This document shows positions 1 through 5,655 of a stretch of 7,420 nucleotides of DNA, in pieces. Under the pieces are notes generated by a model. The model had not been told where the DNA came from. It worked only from the letters and a program-made list of their open reading frames with translations, and did no database searches. Both the position numbers and the translations under genes were made by a program. The stretch spans positions 1-7,420 of the forward strand of contig JASHYW010000333.1 of assembly GCA_030042885.1 (NCBI GenBank). The letters are read 5' to 3'. Positions within the stretch are counted from its first letter, which is position 1. The number at the start of each line of letters is the position of its first letter. Source of the stretch: Streptosporangiaceae bacterium (lineage in GTDB: Bacteria > Actinomycetota > Actinomycetes > Streptosporangiales > Streptosporangiaceae).

Positions 1-795
1 CCAGGCCGGGTCGTGGACAGGATCGCCGGTGCGGACCAGGAGGGTGCTCTGCTTGTCGGTGTGGCTTTCCTCGATGACGTCCTGGCCCGCTGGGAGGGTG
101 CCGGGGCCGCGGCGGGGTCCGGCCAGCCGGTGATGGGAGGCGAGCAGCTCGCTGACCTCCCCGGCGATGCGCACCCGGGAGGCGACGAGCACGATGAGGT
201 AGTCACAGACCCGTTCCAGGTCGGTCACCAGATGGGAGGACAGCACCACGCTGGTGCCGTGCTCGGCGACCGCCTCCATCAGGCCGCGGAGAAACTCCCG
301 GCGGGCCAGCGGGTCCAGGCCGGCGACCGGCTCGTCGAGGAGGAGGAGCTCGGGCTGCTTGGCGAGCGCCAGGGTGAGGGCGAGCTGGGCGCGCTGCCCG
401 CCGGACAGCGATCCGGCCCGCTGCTTGGGGTCCAGGCCGACCTGCGCGATCCGCCGCCGCGCCAGCTCGTCGTCCCAGCCGGGGTTGAGCCAGGCACCCA
501 GCCGGAGGTGATCGCCGACCCGCATGCGGGCGTATGCCGGCGTGTCCTGGGCGAGGAAGCCGACCCGGGCCAGCTGCGCCGGCCCGGCCGCAGGGCGCTG
601 GCCGAGGACGGTGATCGCGCCGCAGGTCGGCGCGAGCATCCCGGCCGCCAGCCGCAGCAAGGTGGTCTTGCCCGCGCCGTTCGGGCCGACGAGCCCGACC
701 ACGCGGCCCTCGGGAATGGCCAGCGTGCACTCGCGCAGCGCCCAGGTCCGCCGGTAGGCCTTGCCCAGCCCGCTGGCCTCGACGGCGGCGGTCAT
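1..795 (-). CDS. ABC transporter ATP-binding protein (partial, runs off the left edge)
   Basis: The reading frame is open from the ATG at 795 to the first base of the window, so at least 265 residues are present and the C-terminus is missing. Every nucleotide-binding-domain motif is visible: Walker A GPNGAGKTT (residues 37-45), Q-loop Gln83, signature LSGGQ (130-134), Walker B LLLLDEP (150-156) and the switch histidine in SSH (188). It should bind and hydrolyse ATP on the cytoplasmic face of a membrane exporter. The permease is expected next downstream, outside the window, as usual for YtrB-like ATPases beside GntR regulators. The start is chosen because AAGGGG (808-803) lies 7 nt upstream; an ATG three bases earlier (798) has only 4 nt spacing. 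The start overlaps the regulator's TGA (TGATG), implying translational coupling. Substrate unknown. Confidence 0.93.
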   Translation of the reverse strand, partial: MTAAVEASGLGKAYRRTWALRECTLAIPEGRVVGLVGPNGAGKTTLLRLAAGMLAPTCGAITVLGQRPAAGPAQLARVGFLAQDTPAYARMRVGDHLRLGAWLNPGWDDELARRRIAQVGLDPKQRAGSLSGGQRAQLALTLALAKQPELLLLDEPVAGLDPLARREFLRGLMEAVAEHGTSVVLSSHLVTDLERVCDYLIVLVASRVRIAGEVSELLASHHRLAGPRRGPGTLPAGQDVIEESHTDKQSTLLVRTGDPVHDPAW

Positions 796-1199
796 CATGC
801 CGCCCCTTCGGCGAAGCAGGTGCGGAACGCGGTGCGGTAGATCGCCTCGATGTCATCGGGGCCCAGGCCCGCCGCGCGTGCCGAGCGCAGCCAGTCGGTC
901 ATCGCGGTAAGGAACCGTGCCTGCGCGGCCGGGTCGGTCCCGGCCGGCGAGCGGGTGATGAACGTGCCGAGCCCCGGGCGGGCGCGCGCCAGCCCTGCCC
1001 GCTCCAGCTCGCGGTAGGCCTTGTGCACCGTGTTCGGGTTGATGGCCAGCTTGGCGACCACCTGCTGCGCGGTCGGCAGCTGGTCGCCCGGCTCCAGCAT
1101 CCCCATCCGCAGAGCCTGGTGCACCTGCTGCACGAGCTGCAGGTAGGTGGCGACACCCGATGTCTGGTTGAGCTGGAACTCGATCACCAGATCTCTCAT
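795..1199 (-). CDS. GntR-family transcriptional regulator, YtrA-like
   Basis: This 134-residue protein has an N-terminal winged helix-turn-helix of the GntR family. Visible elements are the opening YLQLVQQVHQAL (19-30), then GDQLPT (38-43), the recognition helix with NPNTVHKAYRELE (54-66), and the wing ending in GLGTFITR (76-83). Only about 50 helical residues follow, with no large effector domain. That short tail defines the YtrA subfamily, whose members usually repress a following ABC transporter operon. Here the ATPase follows with a one-base overlap, which fits. The ATG at 1199 is chosen because family proteins begin a few residues before the YxQL helix. No Shine-Dalgarno precedes it, so the mRNA may be leaderless. 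Its likely operator is the inverted repeat at 1193-1226, giving autorepression. The inducer is unknown. Confidence 0.93.
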   Translation of the reverse strand: MRDLVIEFQLNQTSGVATYLQLVQQVHQALRMGMLEPGDQLPTAQQVVAKLAINPNTVHKAYRELERAGLARARPGLGTFITRSPAGTDPAAQARFLTAMTDWLRSARAAGLGPDDIEAIYRTAFRTCFAEGAA

Positions 1200-1226
1200 T
1201 CCACTAAGAGTTTAGTGAAATGAGAG
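1193..1226. promoter_or_regulatory. Inverted-repeat operator overlapping the gntR start and -10 box
   Basis: Arms 1193-1207 and 1212-1226 are 15 bp each with one mismatch, separated by 4 bp; the core is CACTAA-N4-TTAGTG. On the minus strand it contains a plausible -10 hexamer TAAACT (1214-1209) and the gntR start codon (1199-1197). With the -10 only 9 nt from the ATG, transcription would begin at or just before the start codon, so the transcript is leaderless or nearly so. Only a poor -35 match is present at the usual distance. A dimeric GntR protein bound here would block RNA polymerase directly. The repeat is seen; the regulatory role is inferred. Confidence 0.75.
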
Positions 1227-1535
1227 TAGCAGCGGATGACGGCCAGAGCAACAAGCGAGTCCGGCCCGGCCCGGAATCGCAACATCGCGCACGTGCGAGC
1301 CCGATGGCAGGCAGGCTGCGGTGCACACGCGGTTCGCCGGACCACGCATATCATCCGTTCGTGCACGCCATACGGAGGAGCACCGACGTTCCCGGATCCG
1401 TATCAGGCGGCACTGTGCGCTGGTGCCTTTGGACGTGGTGCCACGCTTCGTAGTCAGTCAGGGGGCAGCCCCATCGACAGTTTCAAGGTTTCCCACGGGG
1501 GAGAGCGCGGCGCAATGGCGAGGACTCCGCGTGCT
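1227..1535. other. Gene-free stretch between gntR and the antitoxin gene
   Basis: No reading frame here resembles a protein and no RNA gene was recognised. An open plus-strand frame runs through from 1236 into the antitoxin gene, but it has no family resemblance. The only structures seen are a weak 7-bp inverted repeat (ATACGGA at 1370-1376 against TCCGTAT at 1397-1403) and two copies of GTGCAC (1321, 1361). The segment probably holds upstream regulatory DNA or eroded sequence. Confidence 0.5.
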
Positions 1536-1564
1536 TTGCGCGCCATCGGCATAGCTAGTAAGAT
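1536..1564 (+). promoter_or_regulatory. Probable housekeeping-type promoter for the antitoxin gene
   Basis: TTGCGC (1536-1541) and TAAGAT (1559-1564) are separated by exactly 17 bp, and the surroundings are A/T-rich compared with the flanks. Transcription would start near 1571, giving a leader of roughly 28 nt containing the ribosome binding site at 1583-1590. This placement argues against the longer reading starting at the ATG at 1515, which lies upstream of the promoter. Confidence 0.55.
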
Positions 1565-1582
1565 CTTAGGTACGATCCTGCT

Positions 1583-1590
1583 AAGGGGAG
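1583..1590 (+). promoter_or_regulatory. Ribosome binding site AAGGGGAG that decides the antitoxin start
   Basis: This strong purine-rich Shine-Dalgarno ends 8 nt before the in-frame ATT at 1599. The other in-frame candidates fit worse: GTG 1590 overlaps the site itself, and GTG 1611 lies 20 nt downstream. GTG 1592 is out of frame and only 1 nt away. Confidence 0.6.
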
Positions 1591-1598
1591 TGTGCGAG

Positions 1599-2057
1599 AT
1601 TACCAGTGCAGTGTTCCAGGCAAGCGATCTCGCCGGCGTGAAGCGCCGGGAGTTCCTCGGCGCTGCCCGCGAGGGCGGTGCCCTGCTCCGCGACACCGAC
1701 GGCTTCGCCCTGACGATGGTCCCGCTGGCGCAGCTCGAGGCGGTCACGGAGATTGCTCAGGTTGCCGTGGCCGCGCTGCTGGCCTTGGCCGCGCTCGGCC
1801 GTGGCTCCACCCGTGCTGCCGACTTGGGCCAGCTGGCCTGGCTGGCGGCCTTCGACGAGGACGACCGGGCGGAGTTCTTCGACGAACTGCGCGACGCGCT
1901 GTCGGTTGCGGAAGCGACCCGCGACGCGGGGCCTGTCGAGACGTGCCTGCGGGAGTGGCGCACGACCGCCCGGGCGCTGTCGGATCCGCTGCGGCGGGCC
2001 ATTCTGACCGCGCCGGGAGACGATGACTATGCCGAGGTCAGCCGGCCGGAGGAGTGA
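1599..2057 (+). CDS. Phd/YefM-like antitoxin with an actinobacterial C-terminal domain
   Basis: From the ATT at 1599 this gives 152 residues. The N-terminal part reads FQASDL (6-11), REFLGAAREG (17-26) and LRDTDGFALTMVP (30-42). This is the pattern of Phd/YefM antitoxins, with a helix that sets the fold and a strand carrying the DNA-binding dimer. A helical C-terminal half follows, with LGQLAWLAAFDEDDRAEFF (76-94) and LREWRTTARALSDPLRRA (117-134), a composition seen in actinobacterial proteins beside RelE-like toxins. The expected role is to neutralise a toxin and repress its own operon. The start overlaps a truncated toxin frame downstream, as in toxin-antitoxin operons. Oddity: no ATG, GTG or TTG fits the Shine-Dalgarno. 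GTG 1611 is the conventional alternative and would remove four residues. Family assignment is from pattern memory, not a search. Confidence 0.72.
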   Translation: MTSAVFQASDLAGVKRREFLGAAREGGALLRDTDGFALTMVPLAQLEAVTEIAQVAVAALLALAALGRGSTRAADLGQLAWLAAFDEDDRAEFFDELRDALSVAEATRDAGPVETCLREWRTTARALSDPLRRAILTAPGDDDYAEVSRPEE

Positions 2058-2217
2058 CCCCGCTCCCGGCGCTTACCGCCCGCACGTTGCCGCCCGCCGA
2101 CCTGGCGGCCGCCCGTCGGTCAAGCCGGTTTTCCGGGTCCTGGTGAATCGCCAGTTCCTTGGTATCTGGAATGAGCTTCCCGGCCGGTGTCAGGCGTGGT
2201 CGGCTGGAGTGGCATAG
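2029..2217 (+). pseudogene. Truncated RelE-like toxin remnant
   Basis: The ATG at 2029 has GGGAGA (2015-2020) 8 nt upstream and overlaps the antitoxin gene by 29 bases, the usual arrangement of a translationally coupled toxin; an in-frame ATG at 2023 is the alternative. The product begins with RSDPAPGAYRP and later has KPVFRVLVNRQFLGIWNELPGR. Both resemble the N-terminal third of the RelE-like proteins that follow this antitoxin type in actinomycetes. It stops after 62 residues, whereas such toxins are about 130 residues, and the expected catalytic C-terminal half is absent. The sequence after ELPGR (about 2190) diverges in this frame, and no other frame convincingly restores it before 2288, so a deletion is likelier than a single frameshift. 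The fragment is probably inactive. Assignment rests on short motifs and operon position. Confidence 0.5.
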
Positions 2218-2360
2218 CCGATGATGACGGCCAGGCGACCATGGCCCTTACCTCGGCGGCGGCTGGGGCATAACCTGATAAGTAGGTATTGGCTGATCGA
2301 AGTTCACTGCCCTCCGGGCGTCGCCTCCGACAGACCATACAGTCTCTGGGGATGAGTCCC

Positions 2361-3104
2361 ATGGATGAGAACGCCAAAGCCAGGGAGCCAGAGGAGCGGG
2401 CCGCCAACACGAGACGCCAAGTGGAGCTCGGCTATGGGCACAGGTGCGGGGACTGGCCTGACCCGCTCAGGAAACCCTACGAACCGACCCAAGATGAGCT
2501 TGACTTGCTGTACAGCCAGGTGCCAGGGCACCGGTGGAACGGCTGGCGTCGCCTGACAGGTGATGAGGACTACTACGCTGGCTGCTCCTGCGGGTGGCGC
2601 AGTAGCGAGACGAGCTACGTGAGCCCGATGCTGCGCCAGGTGAAAGACCATCTGGACGCCGTACGGGCGATACGCGGCTGGCGTCCGTCAGCCCCCGCAG
2701 CCCAGGCACCGGGCCGGGACGAGCGCGACCGCGGCGTCGGCCAGCGCAGGATCCGGCAAGAACGTACCCAAGAGCTGTATGTGTTCGTGGAGAACCAGCA
2801 AAGACGTCTGTGCCAGGCCCTGGCGCAGTCCACCGATCTGCTATCCGCCAGCGAGGACCAGGCCGAGCGCTTGGTGGCCGTGCTGGAGGAGGCGGCAGCG
2901 ACAGTTGCACCGGAACGGGCGAAGACCAGGGCATCTGCGCAACGTGCAGAGGCCCTGCAACGGCACGCCGAGCGCGCGAAGCAGCTGCGCGATGGGATCG
3001 TCGCCGCCGCCGCATCTCTCGCCGCAGTGGCAGAGGAAGTCGCCTTGATCAATCAGGACTTGAAATCCCGTCATCCCAGCGGCCACGCTGCATACAGCAC
3101 CTAG
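2361..3104 (+). CDS. Hypothetical protein with CxC...H motif and a helical, coiled-coil-like C-terminal half
   Basis: No named family is recognised. With the ATG at 2361 the product has 247 residues; GGGGA (2348-2352) lies 8 nt upstream, which favours this over ATG 2352 (250 residues) and TTG 2289 (271 residues). Three zones are visible: a charged N-terminus (1-25); a tryptophan-rich core (26-108) with W59, W62, YYAGCSCGWRSS (71-82) and KDHLDAVR (95-102), resembling half a metal-binding knuckle (C75, C77, H97); and a long alanine/glutamate/arginine-rich helical region (about 130-235) likely to form a coiled coil. There is no signal peptide or membrane segment, so it is probably cytosolic. The CSCGWRS core recurs in my memory of short actinomycete proteins. 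Codon use is normal for the region and the frame is undamaged, unlike most neighbours. It follows the toxin remnant by about 140 bp and may have its own promoter. Confidence 0.72.
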   Translation: MDENAKAREPEERAANTRRQVELGYGHRCGDWPDPLRKPYEPTQDELDLLYSQVPGHRWNGWRRLTGDEDYYAGCSCGWRSSETSYVSPMLRQVKDHLDAVRAIRGWRPSAPAAQAPGRDERDRGVGQRRIRQERTQELYVFVENQQRRLCQALAQSTDLLSASEDQAERLVAVLEEAAATVAPERAKTRASAQRAEALQRHAERAKQLRDGIVAAAASLAAVAEEVALINQDLKSRHPSGHAAYST

Positions 3105-3412
3105 CCGACGAGGCCAGCAAAATCGGCACGCAAAGCTGACCGCATGTCCCAGCGACGCAGGCAGCGAACGCTTGTGGCCGTGCTCGGAGATATGCCGGGA
3201 GCGGCTGACCAATCCGCATGACCGCCGCATCGGCAGCGCAGAAAGCGGACCCGGTTGACCACCTCGGGCTCGGCCTGGGCCAGAAACGCGGCGAAGCAGC
3301 GCAGCGCCAGGTCCGCGCTGGCGACGCTGCCGGGGCGCAGCACGCAGCCGACCTGGGCCAGGTAGCGGCGCATCGCGGCCTCCAGCTCGCCCCAGCCCGG
3401 GAGGGCGCCCAT
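3101..3412 (-). pseudogene. Second tyrosine recombinase, N-terminal remnant
   Basis: The first 53 residues (3412 down to about 3254) read like the N-terminal core-binding (SAM-like) domain of a phage-type integrase: LEAAMRRYLAQ (10-20), then LRPGSVASADLALRCFAAFLAQ (26-47). After EVVN the frame continues to a stop at 3101 with cysteine- and arginine-rich sequence that has no integrase character. No catalytic domain appears anywhere downstream, so the gene is a truncated 5-prime end. It starts 26 bases after the stop of the first recombinase pseudogene. The two therefore form the sort of tandem recombinase operon seen in actinobacterial mobile elements, where two or three such proteins act together. 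There is no convincing Shine-Dalgarno. What replaced the missing 3-prime end is not recognisable. Confidence 0.55.
3105..3253. other. Unassigned sequence between the CxC-protein stop and recombinase homology
   Basis: Nothing recognisable was found on either strand. It lies convergently between the plus-strand hypothetical gene and the point where the second recombinase loses its family sequence. It probably holds the deletion scar of that gene. No clear terminator hairpin with a T-run was seen. Confidence 0.4.
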
Positions 3413-3633
3413 CCCGTCCAGGCCCCGCGGCGGGCCGGTTACCGCTGCCTCCCGCGGGCCGCGCCCAGTCGAGCGGGCTGGCCGGCGAAGACCTGCGCGT
3501 CGATCAGCTCGGCGGCCTTGCGGTACTGCGCCGCGAGCCAGTCATCGGCCAGGTGCAGGTAGATCCGGGCCGGCCTCGATCGAGGCATGCCCGGCCTGGG
3601 CCTGCACCGCCTCCAGCGCCATCCCGGCCTCCC

Positions 3634-3936
3634 AACTGGTAGGGAGCGGTTTACCAACCCTGTCGAATACCTGAGCCTCGCGAGCGGACGGTAGTGACGT
3701 CCTTCCTCCTCGCTGCGCTTTTCCGTTGCATCTGCCGCATCATGCGGGCCACTGGATGCAACTGAAGTGGATGCAACATTCTTTCGGTTGATGCAACCGG
3801 GTGATGGCATCGCAGGTCATCGCCGCTTTGCTGGCGACCCTGCCCTCTCGCTGTGAAGGTCGCGGCAGCTGCAGCGCAGGTCTGGTGTCCTCACGCTTTT
3901 CGCGGAATGTTGGATTTGATGCAACTCCGCGCCCTT
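3634..3936. mobile_element. 303-bp insertion inside the recombinase gene, with imperfect inverted ends
   Basis: Removing 3634-3936 rejoins the recombinase frame as LTRL-REAG-MALEAVQAQAGHAS with no residue lost, so the boundaries are set by the coding logic. Near the ends lie AGGGAGCGG (3641-3649) and CCGCGCCCT (3927-3935), which are inverted copies of each other at 8 of 9 positions. No convincing target-site duplication is seen. It contains no recognisable gene. It carries five GATGCAAC-type octamers, a CGGTTG-ATG-CAACCG palindrome (3785-3799) and two direct copies of CGCTTTTC (3716-3723, 3894-3901). It may be a small non-autonomous (MITE-like) element or a recombined fragment; this is inference. 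Confidence 0.5.
3725..3925. repeat. Cluster of five GATGCAAC octamers
   Basis: Direct copies start at 3755, 3770, 3790 and 3918, and one inverted copy (GTTGCATC) is at 3725-3732. Start-to-start distances among the direct copies are 15, 20 and 128 bases. By simple counting a given octamer is expected about 0.006 times on both strands in 200 bp. The copy at 3790 is embedded in the palindrome CGGTTG-ATG-CAACCG. The cluster could be binding sites for a recombinase or regulator; no function is shown by the sequence. Confidence 0.7.
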
Positions 3937-4884
3937 GCAGCCGGGTCAGGCAGGTGTGCCGCAGCTCATGGCAGGTGGCATGGGTGGCCAGCCCGGCCCG
4001 GCGCCGGGCCGCGGATAAGACCACGTCCATCCCCTTGGCCGACAGCGGCTGCCCGCGGCGCGGGCCCTTGAGCACCACGAAGACCCGGTCGCTGCTGGTG
4101 CCCGGCGGCCGTTCGGCGTCCAGGTGGGCGGCCACCGCAGGAAGAACCGGCCCGAGACCGGAACCAGCCGCTGCCGGCCGCCCTTGCCCTCGGCGATGAA
4201 CACCCGCCGCCCGGCGGCGTGCAGGTCGCCCAGTCGCAGCCCGAGGACCTCGCAGCGGCGCAGCCCGCCCAGCACCATCGCTGCCACCATGGCCCGGTCA
4301 CGGTGCGTGCCCAGCGTCGCCATCAGCGCATCCACCTCGGCCGGGGCCAGGATTCGCGGCAGCCTCCGGGTGGCGCGCACCAGCGGGACACGCTGGCCCG
4401 GGCGGGACCGCTCCGGCCGGGTCGGCAGCCCCCGCGACACCGGATTGGCGGCCACATCCCCGCGGGCCTGCAAGAACGCGAAGAACCCCCGACACGATCG
4501 ACAGCCGCCGCCGCACCGTCGCGGCCGATACCCCGCCCGGCTCGCCCTGAGCTCTCACCGGCTGCAGCGCGCCATGCTCCCCGCTACGGCCGGTGCGCTG
4601 CGCGGTGATGAACGCCAGCACGTCGGCGGGCCGGACCTGATCCGGCGGCACGGCCACCGCGGCGAAGAACACCTTCAGGTCATACGCGGCCGCCCGCACC
4701 GTGTTCGGGCGGGAGCGGCCGCCCAGGAACTCCAGGTACACATCGGCCAACGGCACCCCGGTCCGGGCCACCAGCTCCCCGCAGCGGTGCGAACAGACCG
4801 GCCGCGAATCCCCAGCATGCACTGCAGGCTCCCCACATCACAGACGACTCGATCCGTCAAGGACGGCCGAAATGAGAAGGAAGA

Positions 4885-5637
4885 TCACAGGCATAACATG
4901 CATGAGCGGGCGGTTCCGCGGCGCGTTAAGCGTACACCGGAGAGTGCAGACCATCGCTGGACCGCTGGATCGCTGGGCCCTGCGCCGTGCGCCGTTGCTG
5001 GCTGTCGGCGACCACGGCATTGCGAGTGGGGCCAGCGGATCTGATCCAGGTTGCGCTGGTCCTGTCCGCGGCGTCCATGCCATCCCGGACTCGCCCAGGC
5101 GGGCGCCATCTCCGAGCGCAGGGCCGGTCCGGCTAAAGCCCGGTGAGGTGGCCGGGTCCGGCCGGCTGCAGACTGGCCTGCGCCCCACACGCTGTCCACC
5201 AGCACCAGCCGGCCGCCGGGGGCGGCCGCCCGCCACGCCCGCAGCGCGCTGTCCGGATCTGGAAGCGTCCACAGCAGGTGCCGGGACATCACGACGTCGA
5301 AACCTTCCTGCGGCACCTGGTCGGCCCTGGCCTGGATCGCGGTCACCGCGAACTGCTGCGCCGACGCTTTGGCGGTGAGCCGGGCCAGCATCTGCCCGGA
5401 CAGGTCCACCGCGGTGACCACGTGGCCAAGCCCGGCCACGGCCATGGTGAGGAAGCCGGTGCCTGCCCCGACGTCGAGCACGCGGCACGGGGCCGGCGGC
5501 AGCAGCGGCTCAAGGGCGCCGCGCCGGGCCGCCCATTCTGCTGGCGTCTGCGGGTAGTGCCCGGAGATCCGGTCGTAGCCCGCCGCCTCTTCATCCCAGA
5601 ACCTGCGGATGCGCTCGATGGTGTCGCTCAGAGCCAT
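4885..5637 (-). CDS. Class I SAM-dependent methyltransferase, C-terminal third doubtful
   Basis: From the ATG at 5637 the frame gives 250 residues. The N-terminal 152 residues (to about 5182) are a good Methyltransf_11-type Rossmann fold: an amphipathic lead with RRFWDEEAAGYDR (11-23), the SAM-binding motif I RVLDVGAGTGFL (52-63), the acidic residue of motif II in AVDLS (76-80), FDVVMSRHLLWTLPDP (113-128) and GGRLVLVDSVWG (141-152). It should transfer a methyl group from SAM to a small molecule; the substrate is not predictable. After residue 152 the main frame becomes arginine/proline-rich, contains a TTA codon and loses family character. Another frame ends neatly in SPVYA at a TAA (4928-4926), so one or more frameshifts are likely. 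No strong Shine-Dalgarno precedes the start. It is divergent from the TrmO-like gene, with 18 bp between start codons. Confidence 0.65.
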   Translation of the reverse strand: MALSDTIERIRRFWDEEAAGYDRISGHYPQTPAEWAARRGALEPLLPPAPCRVLDVGAGTGFLTMAVAGLGHVVTAVDLSGQMLARLTAKASAQQFAVTAIQARADQVPQEGFDVVMSRHLLWTLPDPDSALRAWRAAAPGGRLVLVDSVWGAGQSAAGRTRPPHRALAGPALRSEMAPAWASPGWHGRRGQDQRNLDQIRWPHSQCRGRRQPATAHGAGPSDPAVQRWSALSGVRLTRRGTARSCMLCL

Positions 5638-5655
5638 GTCTTACATCATCGGCGA

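Larger units (their letters stand above)
3439..4822 (-). pseudogene. Tyrosine recombinase (phage integrase family), broken by three frameshifts and an insertion
   Basis: Stitched across frames, this is a tyrosine recombinase of about 385 residues. The core-binding domain (NTVRAAAYDLKVFFAAV, then VRRRLSIVSG) lies before 4490. The catalytic domain follows: GGLRRCEVLGLRL with the first Arg (about 4280-4240), EGKGGRQRLVPV with the Lys, CHELRHTCLTRL with the His-Arg box (about 3980-3938), QAGHAS (about 3597-3580), then RIYLHLADDW with the Tyr nucleophile (about 3568-3540). Breaks: one extra base in the C5 run 4486-4490; one missing base near 4139-4140; 303 inserted bases at 3634-3936; one extra base near 3570-3573. 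Frame phases match this reconstruction exactly. Start GTG 4822 has GGGGAG (4834-4829) 6 nt upstream. All five catalytic residues survive as sequence, but no single intact protein can be made. It once catalysed site-specific strand exchange for a mobile element. Confidence 0.85.

Noticed and set aside
13..840. Long plus-strand frame of 275 codons
   Set aside because: It is the antisense shadow of the ABC ATPase, whose Walker A, signature and Walker B motifs are all on the minus strand; the shadow has no family motifs.
1370..1403. Inverted repeat ATACGGA...TCCGTAT
   Set aside because: Seven-bp arms with a 20-nt loop are weak and could be chance; no T-run or adjacent gene start supports a role.
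1236..1598. N-terminal extension of the antitoxin frame, including a start at ATG 1515
   Set aside because: It crosses the predicted promoter, contains rare ATA and TTA codons just before the core, and has no family resemblance; the Shine-Dalgarno at 1583-1590 points to a start further down.
1592..2026. Alternative plus-strand frame of 144 codons starting GTG 1592
   Set aside because: It is out of frame with the antitoxin and only 1 nt from the Shine-Dalgarno, and it gives an arginine/glycine-rich product typical of a shadow frame.
3725..3925. CRISPR-like array of repeated GATGCAAC
   Set aside because: The repeats are 8 bp, irregularly spaced (15, 20, 128) and in mixed orientation; there are no uniform spacers and no cas genes.
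4124..5044. Plus-strand frame of 306 codons
   Set aside because: It is antisense to the recombinase pseudogene and rich in Arg/Pro/Ser; all recognisable motifs lie on the minus strand.
5143..5655. Upstream part of the 292-codon plus-strand frame that continues into the TrmO-like gene
   Set aside because: It is the antisense shadow of the methyltransferase; TrmO family sequence starts only at the ATG at 5656.
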